Shown here: in pieces, positions 35,297 to 43,796 of the stretch
Layout of the letters: each line of letters starts with the position of its first letter
Numbering within the stretch: the first letter of the stretch is position 1
DNA from: an uncultured Dorea sp.
Lineage (GTDB): Bacteria > Bacillota > Clostridia > Lachnospirales > Lachnospiraceae
Reading direction: 5' to 3'
DNA length: 64,000 bases
Assembly (NCBI GenBank): GCA_947645355.1
Contig: CANSCI010000004.1
Coordinates: 1-64,000 of the forward strand
Program-made: the position numbers and the translations under genes
Notes under the pieces: generated by a model
Seen by the model: only the letters and a program-made list of their open reading frames with translations
Databases searched by the model: none
Told to the model about the DNA's origin: nothing

Positions 35297-36583
35297 TTAT
35301 TTTTCTAAAGCCGCTCTAAATGAATGATATACTGCGTCCCGGTCAATATGTTCTGTTCGGATCAAACCGGCCATCCATGGGGACTTGGCAGCCTGTTCCT
35401 GATAGCTGTCAATCAGGGAATCCAGGGAATCCATAATCTTTTCTATAAACGGATCAAAAGAACTCTTTAATATCTCGAACAATCTGTCACTGATACCCGC
35501 TTTTTCAACATCTCCCTCCAAAGTCTGATATTGTTCTGCAAGATGTCTGCCTAATGCACTGTCACTCCCATCAACATCCCAATCTGGTTTCTTAAGCTTC
35601 TGAGAAAGTGATTTTGCATACATTCCGGCATACTCCAGATCCTTCTGGCTATATGGAGACTGCTGCACATGAACAGCCTGAGACAGCCCTGAAACCTCAG
35701 AATATTTTTCACGCAGCTGAGCCGCCATATATGCATCATCCTGTTTCAGCCACTGTTTCTCAGAAGCAGTTATATTAGAGTAAATATCGTTTTGCCCAAG
35801 ACAGGCAATATAAGCGTCCGCTTTTTTGTCCAGCACTTCCAAAACACTTTGTCTCATATCATCGGCTGTACCTGACTGTCCGAGACTTTCGTAAAAACCG
35901 CCTATACTGTCTGCGTAGGCGGCTGCCATTTCTTCTTTTGCCTCTGCATAGATCTGCTCCAGCTTCTGCAATTCACCTTCTTGCTTTTCTCCGGTGAACT
36001 GGTTCTGAATACGCTCTTTTAAAACAGCATACCGGGACGCAAGGTAATCCGCTTTCTGGTCAAACCTTTCCAGATTCCAAAATCCTACTCCGATCTGGAC
36101 AAAATCCCCCTTGACTCCGCGCCAGTCAATCTCTGCCCCAAGCCCTTTCTCCTCTAACTCTTTTTGGAAATTCTCCAGATCAGATTGGGAGATATGGTCT
36201 TTTAAAATAAGCTTTACCGGTTCGGAAGAATTCGAAACAAATGTATCTCCGTCTATATATCCGTCAATACGGGACTGCTTCATGTACTGGTTAATAAGTG
36301 CATCTTCCTCTGTATATTCTCCGCATTCGGAAGGAGGCAGAAGTTCCCTCTTTAATCTTTCATCCGGCTCAAGATAAGTATAGGAAACAGCCGGGAGTGC
36401 CTGCATCTGGCTTCCGTTTGGACGATAGATACCACTCTCATTGTTCTGCCGATATGATGAACCGAATTCCAGGCGGTCCTGAAGAACTGCCCGTCCTTTA
36501 GATGGAACATACGGTATGCCCGCCCATTTTCCATTGGCACCCATATTATGATATGGATTTGTACCTATTTTTCCAATAAACAT
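35297..36583 (-). CDS. Uncharacterised 428-residue protein
   Basis: I do not recognise a family. The protein is hydrophilic with no signal peptide or membrane helix. The N-terminal ~60 residues are Gly/Asn/Pro-rich (FIGKIGTNPYHNMGANGKW) and look like an exported or disordered lead. Residues ~135-190 hold an alternating region (KDHISQSDLENFQKEL, then IDWRGVKGDFVQIGVG). The C-terminal two thirds are helical and Glu/Lys/Gln-rich. The start has AGAGGTGA upstream. The Gly/Asn-rich lead without a signal peptide recalls the FliD-like and 7555 proteins here, and the gene neighbours a chemoreceptor, so a link to that surface system is possible but unproven. Confidence 0.6.
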   Translation of the reverse strand: MFIGKIGTNPYHNMGANGKWAGIPYVPSKGRAVLQDRLEFGSSYRQNNESGIYRPNGSQMQALPAVSYTYLEPDERLKRELLPPSECGEYTEEDALINQYMKQSRIDGYIDGDTFVSNSSEPVKLILKDHISQSDLENFQKELEEKGLGAEIDWRGVKGDFVQIGVGFWNLERFDQKADYLASRYAVLKERIQNQFTGEKQEGELQKLEQIYAEAKEEMAAAYADSIGGFYESLGQSGTADDMRQSVLEVLDKKADAYIACLGQNDIYSNITASEKQWLKQDDAYMAAQLREKYSEVSGLSQAVHVQQSPYSQKDLEYAGMYAKSLSQKLKKPDWDVDGSDSALGRHLAEQYQTLEGDVEKAGISDRLFEILKSSFDPFIEKIMDSLDSLIDSYQEQAAKSPWMAGLIRTEHIDRDAVYHSFRAALEK

Positions 36584-36642
36584 TTTTAATCACCTCTTTT
36601 TAATATATCGTCTGATAACTCTTAATACATAAGCAAGTATAA

Positions 36643-36671
36643 AATATAATGTTGACCGGTGATTTTCACAA
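36643..36671 (-). promoter_or_regulatory. Promoter of the 428-residue protein gene
   Basis: TTGTGA and TATATT separated by 17 bases on the minus strand, 60 bases upstream of the start codon. A second element, ACGATATATTAAAAAG near 36603-36618, resembles the sigma-28-like motif seen elsewhere in the window. Confidence 0.5.
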
Positions 36672-36680
36672 AATTAACCC

Positions 36681-36709
36681 TGTCTTTTATGGACAATATA
36701 GGGTATAAT
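36681..36709 (+). promoter_or_regulatory. Promoter of the rubredoxin gene
   Basis: A perfect TATAAT with TGTCTT 17 bases upstream, 61 bases before the rubredoxin start. The -35 match is weak (TGTCTT against TTGACA). It is divergent from the promoter at 36643-36671. Confidence 0.5.
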
Positions 36710-36770
36710 ATGTTTGATGCATGGCAGATACGTCTGCCGGAAAATAAATTTGCAGAAAAGGAGAATAACC

Positions 36771-36926
36771 ATGAAATATGTATGTGATGTATGTGCCTGG
36801 GAATATGATGAGGAGGCTGGATATCCGGACGGAGGAATCGCACCGGGAACAAAGTGGGAAGATGTGCCGGATGATTTTGAATGTCCGCTCTGCTCAGTAG
36901 GAAAAGATCAGTTTTCCGAGGTGTAG
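36771..36926 (+). CDS. Rubredoxin
   Basis: A 51-residue electron carrier holding one iron on four cysteines: CDVC near the N-terminus and CPLC near the C-terminus, with the aromatic and acidic residues of the fold ([20 protein letters not shown]). Rubredoxins pass electrons to rubrerythrin, superoxide reductase or flavodiiron proteins in anaerobes, often for oxygen and peroxide removal. None of these partners is adjacent. AAAGGAG upstream fixes the start at 36771; the longer ORF-track start is not used. A terminator hairpin follows directly. Confidence 0.93.
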   Translation: MKYVCDVCAWEYDEEAGYPDGGIAPGTKWEDVPDDFECPLCSVGKDQFSEV

Positions 36927-36949
36927 GCTTTAATTTCAGGATGAAAATC

Positions 36950-37003
36950 GGGGCTGTCCTATTTAAGTATCACAAGGTACGTTTTAAGGCAGCCCCAATT
37001 TTA
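36950..37003. terminator. Bidirectional terminator after rubredoxin
   Basis: An inverted repeat (GGGGCTGTCCT / AAGGCAGCCCC, one mismatch) with a 25-base loop and AATTTTATT after it on the plus strand; the minus strand reads into CGATTTTCAT. One arm overlaps the last codons of the decayed permease gene. Confidence 0.75.
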
Positions 37004-37880
37004 TTCTCTCACACAATATTTCCGGAACGGCCACGCAGACCGCCGCCAGTGCGCCGACCATTGCAAGCATCCACCCTGCCGGATAATGGAATGTAAAATA
37101 CGAAAGCTGCCTCTCCATATAGACGCAGATGAGTCTAAGGATCCCGCTCCCGACAGTCACCGTCAGCGCCGCAGCGATCAGGCAGTAATACAGCCCTTCC
37201 GCCGCCACAAGCCTTCTTTTCTGCCTTCTGGTCAAACCGATACTCTCCATGATCTCAAACTCTTTCTTTCTGGATAAGATCCCAGTAACCATAATGTTAA
37301 AATAATTAGTCAATCCCGCGAAGAGAAGCGCCGCGCTGATACTTCCCAGGATCACACGGTTTCCCCGGATATACCCTTCAGACTCCGCAAGTAGATCCGT
37401 CCTGCTGATCACAAAAATCCCCGCTTCACCCTTCTCGTCCTCTGCCGTCCCGGGCAATTCTTCACGTCTTTGGTTCTCCTTAAGTATGATATTCTGAACC
37501 TGCCGTTTTACCTCCGGCTCTTTTGCATCCACTGCGTCCAATTCCATATAGAGGGTCTTTTTCTCCGTCGGAAGCTTTGCAAAACCTTTTTCACTGATCA
37601 GGTAATAGGCCAGCCCTTCCGAACCATGCCAGGTCTGCCGGATCGCCGGGAATCCTTCCGACCGGTTATCCAAATATCCGCACAGAGAAAATTCCTCCGA
37701 CCGCTTCCTGCCTGCTTCCCACACTTCCACTGCGGCCGCTCTCTCATCTTCTGCCATCTGGTTGAAAGAAATCCATTGTTCCTCCGACCACATCGCGGTA
37801 AAATATACCGGCTCACCGACACTTTCCTTTGCCGCCTTTTCCTGCTGCAAAGACAGCTTATGGTCATGAAGGATCATCAC
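36984..37880 (-). pseudogene. FtsX-like ABC permease, C-terminal remnant
   Basis: Only the C-terminal part of an FtsX/MacB-type permease remains: an extracellular segment (residues ~1-170) followed by three membrane helices near 180-205, 225-250 and 265-285. The GTG and ATG at the 5' end have no ribosome site and lie inside the remnant ATPase reading frame. The frame continues open upstream of the nominal start (read as ENGTGVMILHD), so the true N-terminus is missing. Together with the adjacent ATPase stub this is the scar of one internal deletion. Confidence 0.75.
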
Positions 37881-38029
37881 ACCGGTGCCGTTTTCCCGCT
37901 CCCTGAAGTGCCCACGATGGCCAAAAATTCCCTGTCCTCGACAGACAGGGTCACATCATCCAGAGCACGAACCTCATATGCATCCGTACTATAATATTTT
38001 TTCAGGCCGACTGCTTTTAAGATCTCCAT
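37877..38029 (-). pseudogene. ABC transporter ATPase, N-terminal stub
   Basis: A 50-codon frame, missing from the ORF track, with a good ribosome site (GGAGGCATT). It reads MEILKAVGLKKYYS, then VRALDDVTLSVEDREFLAIVGTSGSGKT and stops three codons later. This is the start of a MacB/LolD-type ATPase up to the Walker A motif. The rest of the ATPase and most of the permease have been lost, and the stub runs directly into the permease remnant. Confidence 0.85.
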
Positions 38030-38145
38030 AATGCCTCCTACAGATGGTAGTCACTGAAAAAACGCCCCAGACGTTCCGTCTTCCCGATATGGAGCAGCAA
38101 CGCACATGCCCATATCCCATCAAGATTGTTTTTTTATCGGTCACT

Positions 38146-38556
38146 TTATTTCCCCGCACATCCATGCTTATCCTCGCCGCAATGATGATCCCCGCCGCAG
38201 TGATGGCCTTCTCCGTGATGGTCATGGCGGCTGCAGCGAGCCTCCGGATCAAAGTTCAGGTTTCCCGCAAGCAAAGCATTAACCGCCTCATCCGTATTAC
38301 CGGATACTCCGCCGTAAAGCCTGATCCCGGCTTCTGCAAGAGCAGCCTGGGCGCCTGCGCCGATCCCGCCGCAGATCAATGTGTCCACCTTCTGCTCAGA
38401 CAACATCCCTGCAAGAGCACCGTGTCCGCTCCCTGAAGTGCCGATCACCTGAGTGTCCGCGATCTTTCCATCCTCAATGTTATAAACCTTAAACTGCTGC
38501 GTATGCCCAAAATGAGGGAATACATCTCCATTTTCATAAGTGACTGCAATCTTCAT
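38146..38556 (-). CDS. NifB/NifX-family (dinitrogenase Fe-Mo cofactor-like) protein with His/Cys tail
   Basis: A 136-residue protein. Residues 1-105 are the NifX/NifB C-terminal-like fold (MKIAVTYENGDVFPHFGHTQQFKVY, then VDTLICGGIGAGAQAALAEAGI). Family members bind Fe-S or Fe-Mo cluster precursors; this type is common in non-nitrogen-fixing clostridia, so nitrogenase is not implied. The last ~25 residues are rich in His and Cys (HDHHGEGHHCGGDHHC), a probable metal-binding tail. It is transcribed away from a ferredoxin gene 205 bases off. Confidence 0.85.
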   Translation of the reverse strand: MKIAVTYENGDVFPHFGHTQQFKVYNIEDGKIADTQVIGTSGSGHGALAGMLSEQKVDTLICGGIGAGAQAALAEAGIRLYGGVSGNTDEAVNALLAGNLNFDPEARCSRHDHHGEGHHCGGDHHCGEDKHGCAGK

Positions 38557-38761
38557 ATTTTACGCTTCCTTTCTATGTGTACAATCTAAGTTCCGACCCT
38601 GCAGACCGCGCTGCTTTACTTTCCGGCACCGCGGCCTCATGCAGAACTTCTACAAAATCTATTATAACCAAAAGAAATATATGAATCAAGTAACTGTGAC
38701 TTTGTCACTGAACAAAAAAACAACTTCCATTATACTTTATATAAAACAAAGAAGGAGACAC

Positions 38762-38962
38762 ATGATGATAAAAAGAAAAGCAATCGTCAGCATCCGGGAA
38801 TGTGTAGCCTGTGGGTGCTGCGTAAAGGTATGCCCGCGGAATGCAATCGCGATTCCCAAAGGCATCTATGCAGAAATTGACAAAGACCTGTGCGTGGGAT
38901 GCGGGAAATGTGCTAAAGAATGCCCCGCAAGTATCATTACATTGGAGGTGGCCGAAGCATGA
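38762..38962 (+). CDS. Ferredoxin-type protein with two 4Fe-4S motifs
   Basis: A 66-residue protein with two CxxCxxCxxxC motifs: CVACGCCVKVCP and CVGCGKCAKECP. It carries electrons in the cytoplasm. Two adjacent ATG codons (38762, 38765) follow AAGGAGACAC; either could start. Its TGA overlaps the ATG of the membrane Fe-S protein, so the two are translated together and probably act as one electron path. Confidence 0.9.
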   Translation: MMIKRKAIVSIRECVACGCCVKVCPRNAIAIPKGIYAEIDKDLCVGCGKCAKECPASIITLEVAEA

Positions 38963-39549
38963 AACAGAAAAAGAAATGGTATGATTATCTCTGGATCGCC
39001 TCGCTCACATACCTGATCCTCGGTTTTTTCAATATCCTTTTTGCATGGCTCGGGCTTCTTTGCTTCTTTATTCCGCTGATCATATCAATTGTGAAGGGCA
39101 ATAAAGCCTATTGCAACAAATACTGCGGCAGAGGACAGTTATTTTCCCTTGCAGGCGGCAGGTTCGGGCTGTCAAGGAAAAAGGATATTCCCGGATGGAT
39201 GAAGTCCTCATATTTCAGATATGGATTTTTAATCTTCTTTTTTGCGATGTTCTTCCTGATGCTGTGGAACACATACCTGGTGTTTGCCGGGGCAAAAGAA
39301 CTGCGTACGGTCGTGACCCTGCTGTGGACACTGAAGCTTCCCTGGCACTGGGCTTATCACGGAACTCTGTTTTCCTCCGGCGCCGCACAATTTGCCTTTG
39401 GTTTTTACAGCGTCATGCTCACATCCACCGTCCTCGGGTTTGTCACCATGATCCTATTCAAACCCCGCTCCTGGTGCGTATACTGCCCCATGGGGACAAT
39501 GACCCAGCTCATATGTAAAGCAAAAAACTCAGGCTCATCACAGCCCTGA
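38959..39549 (+). CDS. Membrane 4Fe-4S-binding protein (NapH/NosR-like)
   Basis: A 196-residue membrane protein with about four helices. Cysteine clusters lie on the cytoplasmic side: NKAYCNKYCGRGQLF near residue 50 and SWCVYCPMGTM near 180. These half-motifs are seen in NapH/NosR/CcoG-type electron-transfer proteins. I moved the start from 38920 to the ATG at 38959, which overlaps the ferredoxin stop. The likely role is transfer of electrons from ferredoxin across or along the membrane to an unknown acceptor. Confidence 0.8.
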   Translation: MKQKKKWYDYLWIASLTYLILGFFNILFAWLGLLCFFIPLIISIVKGNKAYCNKYCGRGQLFSLAGGRFGLSRKKDIPGWMKSSYFRYGFLIFFFAMFFLMLWNTYLVFAGAKELRTVVTLLWTLKLPWHWAYHGTLFSSGAAQFAFGFYSVMLTSTVLGFVTMILFKPRSWCVYCPMGTMTQLICKAKNSGSSQP

Positions 39550-40224
39550 TCATAAGGCCAATCTGCGGAGGCGCTTCTTGTCAAGGATCTTGATATCCTT
39601 GCGGGAAACCTCCACGATCCCTTCACCTGCAAAATATTTCAGCATCCGAGACACCACCTCACGGGCAGATCCCATATAACGGGCGATCTGCCCGTGAGTC
39701 AGCGTGATGGTATCAGATCCTGTCCTTGAAGATTCATCAGACAGGAAGATGGCCAGCCTTTTATCCATACTCATAAAGAGGATCTGCTGCATCACCCACA
39801 TCACATCCGAAAAACGGCCCACCGCAGTCTCAAGGGCAAAGATCTTAATGTCTGGATTGCGCTCTGAGACTGCCGCAAACGCAGGGCCGCTGATTACATA
39901 ACACTCGCTGTCCTCCTCCGCGTCCACAAACACGTCAAAGGTAATGGCATCCAGCACACAGGATGCAGACAACATACACATATCTCCCCTGTGCAGCCGG
40001 TACAGCGTAATATCCCTGCCCTCCTCCGACATCATATAAAGTCTCAGACTTCCCGACCGTACAAGAATGACGCCGGAGCATTCATCCCCTCCATGGATAT
40101 TCTTGCCTTTGGGATAAGCCAAAGCATACGAATTCTGACAAATAAATTCCCGGTCCCCCTGCGAGATCTCTCTCCAGAAGGGAAACACCTCCTGGTACAC
40201 TGTTTCAAATTCCTTACACGACAT
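39550..40224 (-). CDS. Crp/Fnr family transcriptional regulator
   Basis: A 224-residue regulator with a cyclic-nucleotide-binding-like beta roll (SYALAYPKGKNIHGGDECSGVILVRSGSLRLY) and a C-terminal winged helix (THGQIARYMGSAREVVSRMLKYFAGEG). It lacks the clustered N-terminal Cys residues of Fnr but has Cys at 3 and 72 plus Cys111 and Cys116 in MLSASCVLDA-type regions. Start is the ATG at 40224 after GGGAGG. It is convergent with the Fe-S membrane protein and could respond to redox state. An 11-base overlap couples it to the gene upstream. Confidence 0.85.
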   Translation of the reverse strand: MSCKEFETVYQEVFPFWREISQGDREFICQNSYALAYPKGKNIHGGDECSGVILVRSGSLRLYMMSEEGRDITLYRLHRGDMCMLSASCVLDAITFDVFVDAEEDSECYVISGPAFAAVSERNPDIKIFALETAVGRFSDVMWVMQQILFMSMDKRLAIFLSDESSRTGSDTITLTHGQIARYMGSAREVVSRMLKYFAGEGIVEVSRKDIKILDKKRLRRLAL

Positions 40225-40585
40225 ATGCCGCGCCTCCCTCCCTTTCTGATTCCAGACATTCTCTGGCCTTCTGATCCGGAACGGATGCATAGAATTCTGC
40301 GATCCACTGTTCAGGAATCTGCATGCCGTCCTCATCTTCCAGGTACTCCAGATACTGAAGGTGATTCCCGATCAACTGCTCCACCTCCTTAAAACGGCTC
40401 TTGAACCTCTGTGAAAACTGATTCCAGATCTCCAGGCTCAAAAGCTGAAACCCCAGATACTCCGTAAGATAAATCAGCCTGTCAAAATCCTCGAACCTCA
40501 TCCGCTCTTTTCCTGACAGTATATCACGATCCCTCTGTCCACATAAATACAAAAATGCAAATTTTTCAAGATATTTCTGCTGCAT
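40214..40585 (-). CDS. Uncharacterised small protein coupled to Crp/Fnr gene
   Basis: A 123-residue acidic, helical protein that I do not recognise. It has no membrane segment or cysteine-rich motif; a LEYLEDEDGMQIPEQW stretch stands out. The ATG at 40585 has GAAAGGGAG upstream. Its stop lies 11 bases inside the Crp/Fnr gene, a strong sign of shared translation and perhaps of physical partnership. Confidence 0.6.
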   Translation of the reverse strand: MQQKYLEKFAFLYLCGQRDRDILSGKERMRFEDFDRLIYLTEYLGFQLLSLEIWNQFSQRFKSRFKEVEQLIGNHLQYLEYLEDEDGMQIPEQWIAEFYASVPDQKARECLESEREGGAAYVV

Positions 40586-40632
40586 AATTCTCTCCCTTTC
40601 CGGCAATTATTTGTTATTGCGAAACATTATAA

Positions 40633-40709
40633 TTTGTCTCACTTTTACAACCGATTTTACATGGTTATATTAGTAAAATCAAGAAGGATGGTTCAAAAAA
40701 TGAGACAAA
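40633..40709. promoter_or_regulatory. Nested inverted repeats in the XRE / Crp divergent region
   Basis: TTTGTCTCA (40633-40641) and its exact complement TGAGACAAA (40701-40709) bracket a second pair, ATTTTAC (40654-40660) and GTAAAAT (40673-40679). The two palindromes are nearly concentric. This is the pattern of an operator region for a dimeric regulator, probably the XRE protein starting at 40741 or the Crp/Fnr protein. A minus-strand TATAAT (~40628-40633) overlaps it. Confidence 0.45.
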
Positions 40710-40740
40710 CAGTAATAAAAAGCGAAGGAGGGGATATGTC

Positions 40741-41016
40741 ATGCCAAAACCAAGGGCACAGACTGGAGAGAAAAACCTGATCAGCCGGCAATTAATCGAA
40801 CTTCGGCGGAAAAATGATTATTCCCAGCGGGATCTTGCCTACCGGCTTCAGCTTGCCGGATATGATATGGATAAAAATGTTATCACAAGGATTGAAACGA
40901 ATAAGAGATACGTCACTGACCTGGAATTAAAAGCTCTGTCAGAGATCTTTCACGTATCCTATGACTATCTCATAAATGGGGACGTTGAAGCGGAGGATAA
41001 AAATACTGCAACATAA
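40741..41016 (+). CDS. XRE family transcriptional regulator
   Basis: A 91-residue DNA-binding protein made almost only of one helix-turn-helix (LRRKNDYSQRDLAYRLQLAGYDMDKNVITRIETNKR). The tail contains LSEIFHVSYDYLING. It lacks a separate ligand domain. GGAGGGG upstream sets the start. It is divergent from the Crp/Fnr unit and convergent with the large ABC permease. Confidence 0.88.
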   Translation: MPKPRAQTGEKNLISRQLIELRRKNDYSQRDLAYRLQLAGYDMDKNVITRIETNKRYVTDLELKALSEIFHVSYDYLINGDVEAEDKNTAT

Positions 41017-41073
41017 CTCTGCGCGTCTATAATGCAAGTAAGTAATCGGCCGCATTACATCAGCATTGCAAAA

Positions 41074-41119
41074 GAAAAACAGGCATCAGCCGAAAGACTG
41101 ACACCTGTTTTCTTTTTTC
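41074..41119. terminator. Bidirectional terminator between XRE and FtsX-permease genes
   Basis: An imperfect inverted repeat (GAAAAACAGG...CCTGTTTTC with an inner TCAG/CTGA pair) with a T6 run on the plus strand and T-rich sequence on the minus strand. Confidence 0.8.
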
Positions 41120-41153
41120 TGTACACTTTTCAGACACTCCGGTACTTTTATCT

Positions 41154-43796
41154 CTATATCACACTGACAATATCAGATTTTCCGATCTTTCTTGCAGGAA
41201 TGACGACCGCCGCAGCCGCGATCAAAATATTCAGTATCATAATACCGGCCATGATCCCGCCTGGAATCCCGGATGTTAAATGCAGAAACTGCACTACATG
41301 AGACATATAATAATCCATGAATCTCCGAAGCACTATATGATAGATCAGAAATATAAATACATCTGCCAGCACTCCATACATGATTCCTGTCCCAAGAATC
41401 ATCCGGTAGAATCCTGTATCTGTAATACCCATGGCCCGGATAATCCCGTATTCCCTTCTGCGGGAGAGGATCGAATAATTCATACTGTTCATAATATGGA
41501 ACAGGCTGATAATCAGCAGGACCACGGCAATTGCAGAAAAGAAAAACTGCTGCTGCTTCAGATACTTCTTCTGGTTCTCAATGGCAGATGTATAATCCTT
41601 AAGAACCGCTCTTGGAACATCCCGGATACGCTCGAGCATCTCTCCTGCAGCCTGTTCTCTGTCCGCGCCGTCTATGGCCGACGCATTTACAAAACTGTAA
41701 TCCCGAATCCCGTATACTCCACGCATCTGCTCATTGGACATAATAATGCTCTCGGCATTGCTCCAGGAATTTACGTTGAGGTATGCATCCTCCTGAGCCA
41801 GTGCACGGCTTACAATCGCGCCAATCTCAAACTCTTTCACAATATAATTTTCCTCCGGACTTTGGAATTTCAGCACTTCCTCCAGACAATCCAGTTGTTT
41901 TGGCACACGCAGAGTAATAGTGTCACCGGGATGCTTTCCATAAAAATTATAATTGCCCTGGCCGTCCATATTTGCCACCGCGATAACCTGATCCCCTTGC
42001 GTAAGTCCCTCCGGATCTGCCTCACCCTCGAGGACAAATCCGCCAAGCTGCTCCAGCATACCTTCGTCATATCCGTAAACATCGTATTTAATCCCGCAGG
42101 TTCCATCACCTCTGTCTACACAGATTCCTCCATACCGTTCAAGGAACAGGCTGTCCTTATTCCGTTCGTCAAAATACTCGTCCCATTCCAGTTCCTGTTC
42201 CCGTATTATCAACTCACCCAGCACGTATTTTGTCCCGTAAACCTGCCCAAGTTCCGGCATCTTTCGGATCTCATCCACAACTGCCTCCGGGATCGTATCC
42301 GACAGCGTATCGGATTTTACAGAGACCCTGTACTCAGACCCCAGCCCGTCATCCGACTTCATGGACATCTCTGCATGTACTTTCAGATTCTCTGTCATAT
42401 AGGTTGTACAGAGGAAAATACACCCTCCGATGGACAGAGATAAAAGGATTCCGATCACTCGTTTCTTATTGGAAAACATAAACTTTCCTGCCGTCACACT
42501 CACCAGGCTTCGGTTCCTTCTGCTGTAGATCCTTCGCCGTCCTTTCAAAAAGGAGGCATCACCGCCCATGGCCTGCCGGATTGACTTCTTCTGCATGGAA
42601 TGTACGGTAAGCCAACCGACAAAAGCCAATGCCGCAAACAAGAAGAAAAAGCCAGCCGCCATAGGCCCGAACGCCACATAAAAATCCGATGTCCCGCCGC
42701 TCCCCAGGATCTGATCTGCTCCTGGAAGAACGCTCTGTCCCTTTCCGGCTGTGCCGGCGGAAAACACATTGCCAAACTTCCTGTAGAACAGCTGCAAGAC
42801 ACCGTTCCCCAGCAGGCACCCCGTCGGATAGCCCGCAAGAAAGAGCGTCCACAGTTCCAGAATCAACGTACCGCCTATTGCTGCTCCGCTGATCCCAAGT
42901 GTCTGCATCATCCCATACTCCGCCGCTCTTCTGGAAACCGAGATCTGAAAGATACTATAGATAATAAACAGGCTGAATATGCCAAGCAGCAGAATCATCC
43001 CATAAAAAGCCAGGTGATATTCACTTTGCAGTTTTAATATGATATAGGTAAAATTACCTCTTTCGTCGGTCAGCGCAAACTTCACGATATCATAGATGCT
43101 GTCCGGCCTCTCCCCGTCCAGATATCTGGTCACTTCATCATTTGCCGTCACCGAGTCCCAGGAGATCCCATATTGGCGGCAGAAAGCCTCCAGCTGTTTG
43201 TACAGCTTTTCTCCCTCATCAAACCTCAGGTACAGCAAGGGATGACTTTCCTGTCCCTGGAACCTTTCCCCCACGAAAACTACCATCTCATCCGAACCGG
43301 CCGCCCAGGCGCTTTTCACGATTCCTGTAAGTGTATATTCCTTTCCGCCCAGACAAAGCACATCTCCCACACCGCCTGAAAATCCAAGATTTCCCAAGGT
43401 ATAGCGATCCACCGCAATCTCGTCGGCTCCTGACGGATATATGCCCTCCACAAGTTCACGGTGTGTCATTTTCCGGAAGGACTCATCTGCATCCACGAAA
43501 TAGATCTTATAAGGTTCTGACACCATATCTCTGACCGTAAGCCTGCCGCACTGCTCAACAGTAAATCCTTCTTCCTGCTGCCCGGCACGCACGGAGCTTA
43601 AAGCTTCCTCCCCAGCGTCGAGATAATAATGCCAGTTTCCATAAACAAACTTATTATTTTCCAGATCATTCCTCTGGCTGCTGTACATCAGAGAACTGAC
43701 GCCGGACAAAAGGGCCGCCGTCAAAATCATACTTGCCAGAATGGCAAAGGTCTGGCTCTTGTAATATCTCATATACTGACATGCAAGCTTTAACAT
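41154..43796 (-). CDS. FtsX-like ABC transporter permease (880 aa)
   Basis: A large permease with an N-terminal helix (16-36), a first extracellular domain to ~250, three helices (~265-410), a second long extracellular domain (~460-740), and three final helices. It thus has the duplicated FtsX plan of MacB/YknZ-type and peptide-resistance exporters. The middle LVSVTAGKFMFSNKKRVIGILLSLSIG is the start of the second FtsX half. At 880 residues it is longer than BceB (about 650) and lacks its exact layout. With the ATPase and TCS it forms a likely detection-and-export system for antimicrobial peptides. Confidence 0.85.
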   Translation of the reverse strand: MLKLACQYMRYYKSQTFAILASMILTAALLSGVSSLMYSSQRNDLENNKFVYGNWHYYLDAGEEALSSVRAGQQEEGFTVEQCGRLTVRDMVSEPYKIYFVDADESFRKMTHRELVEGIYPSGADEIAVDRYTLGNLGFSGGVGDVLCLGGKEYTLTGIVKSAWAAGSDEMVVFVGERFQGQESHPLLYLRFDEGEKLYKQLEAFCRQYGISWDSVTANDEVTRYLDGERPDSIYDIVKFALTDERGNFTYIILKLQSEYHLAFYGMILLLGIFSLFIIYSIFQISVSRRAAEYGMMQTLGISGAAIGGTLILELWTLFLAGYPTGCLLGNGVLQLFYRKFGNVFSAGTAGKGQSVLPGADQILGSGGTSDFYVAFGPMAAGFFFLFAALAFVGWLTVHSMQKKSIRQAMGGDASFLKGRRRIYSRRNRSLVSVTAGKFMFSNKKRVIGILLSLSIGGCIFLCTTYMTENLKVHAEMSMKSDDGLGSEYRVSVKSDTLSDTIPEAVVDEIRKMPELGQVYGTKYVLGELIIREQELEWDEYFDERNKDSLFLERYGGICVDRGDGTCGIKYDVYGYDEGMLEQLGGFVLEGEADPEGLTQGDQVIAVANMDGQGNYNFYGKHPGDTITLRVPKQLDCLEEVLKFQSPEENYIVKEFEIGAIVSRALAQEDAYLNVNSWSNAESIIMSNEQMRGVYGIRDYSFVNASAIDGADREQAAGEMLERIRDVPRAVLKDYTSAIENQKKYLKQQQFFFSAIAVVLLIISLFHIMNSMNYSILSRRREYGIIRAMGITDTGFYRMILGTGIMYGVLADVFIFLIYHIVLRRFMDYYMSHVVQFLHLTSGIPGGIMAGIMILNILIAAAAVVIPARKIGKSDIVSVI

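Noticed and set aside
33477-36583. Chemotaxis operon
   Set aside because: Only a receptor is present; no cheA, cheW, cheB, cheR or cheY on either strand.
37890-38440. A 17-base identical stretch (CCGCTCCCTGAAGTGCC) at about 37897 and 38427, first thought to be a deletion repeat
   Set aside because: Both copies encode the peptide GTSGSG in unrelated proteins (Walker A and NifX-like); only one copy lies at the ABC junction, so it is most likely coincidence. It could still be tested as a deletion end.
38146-38556. Nitrogen fixation genes suggested by the NifX-like protein
   Set aside because: No nifHDK, and stand-alone NifX-like proteins are common in non-fixing clostridia.
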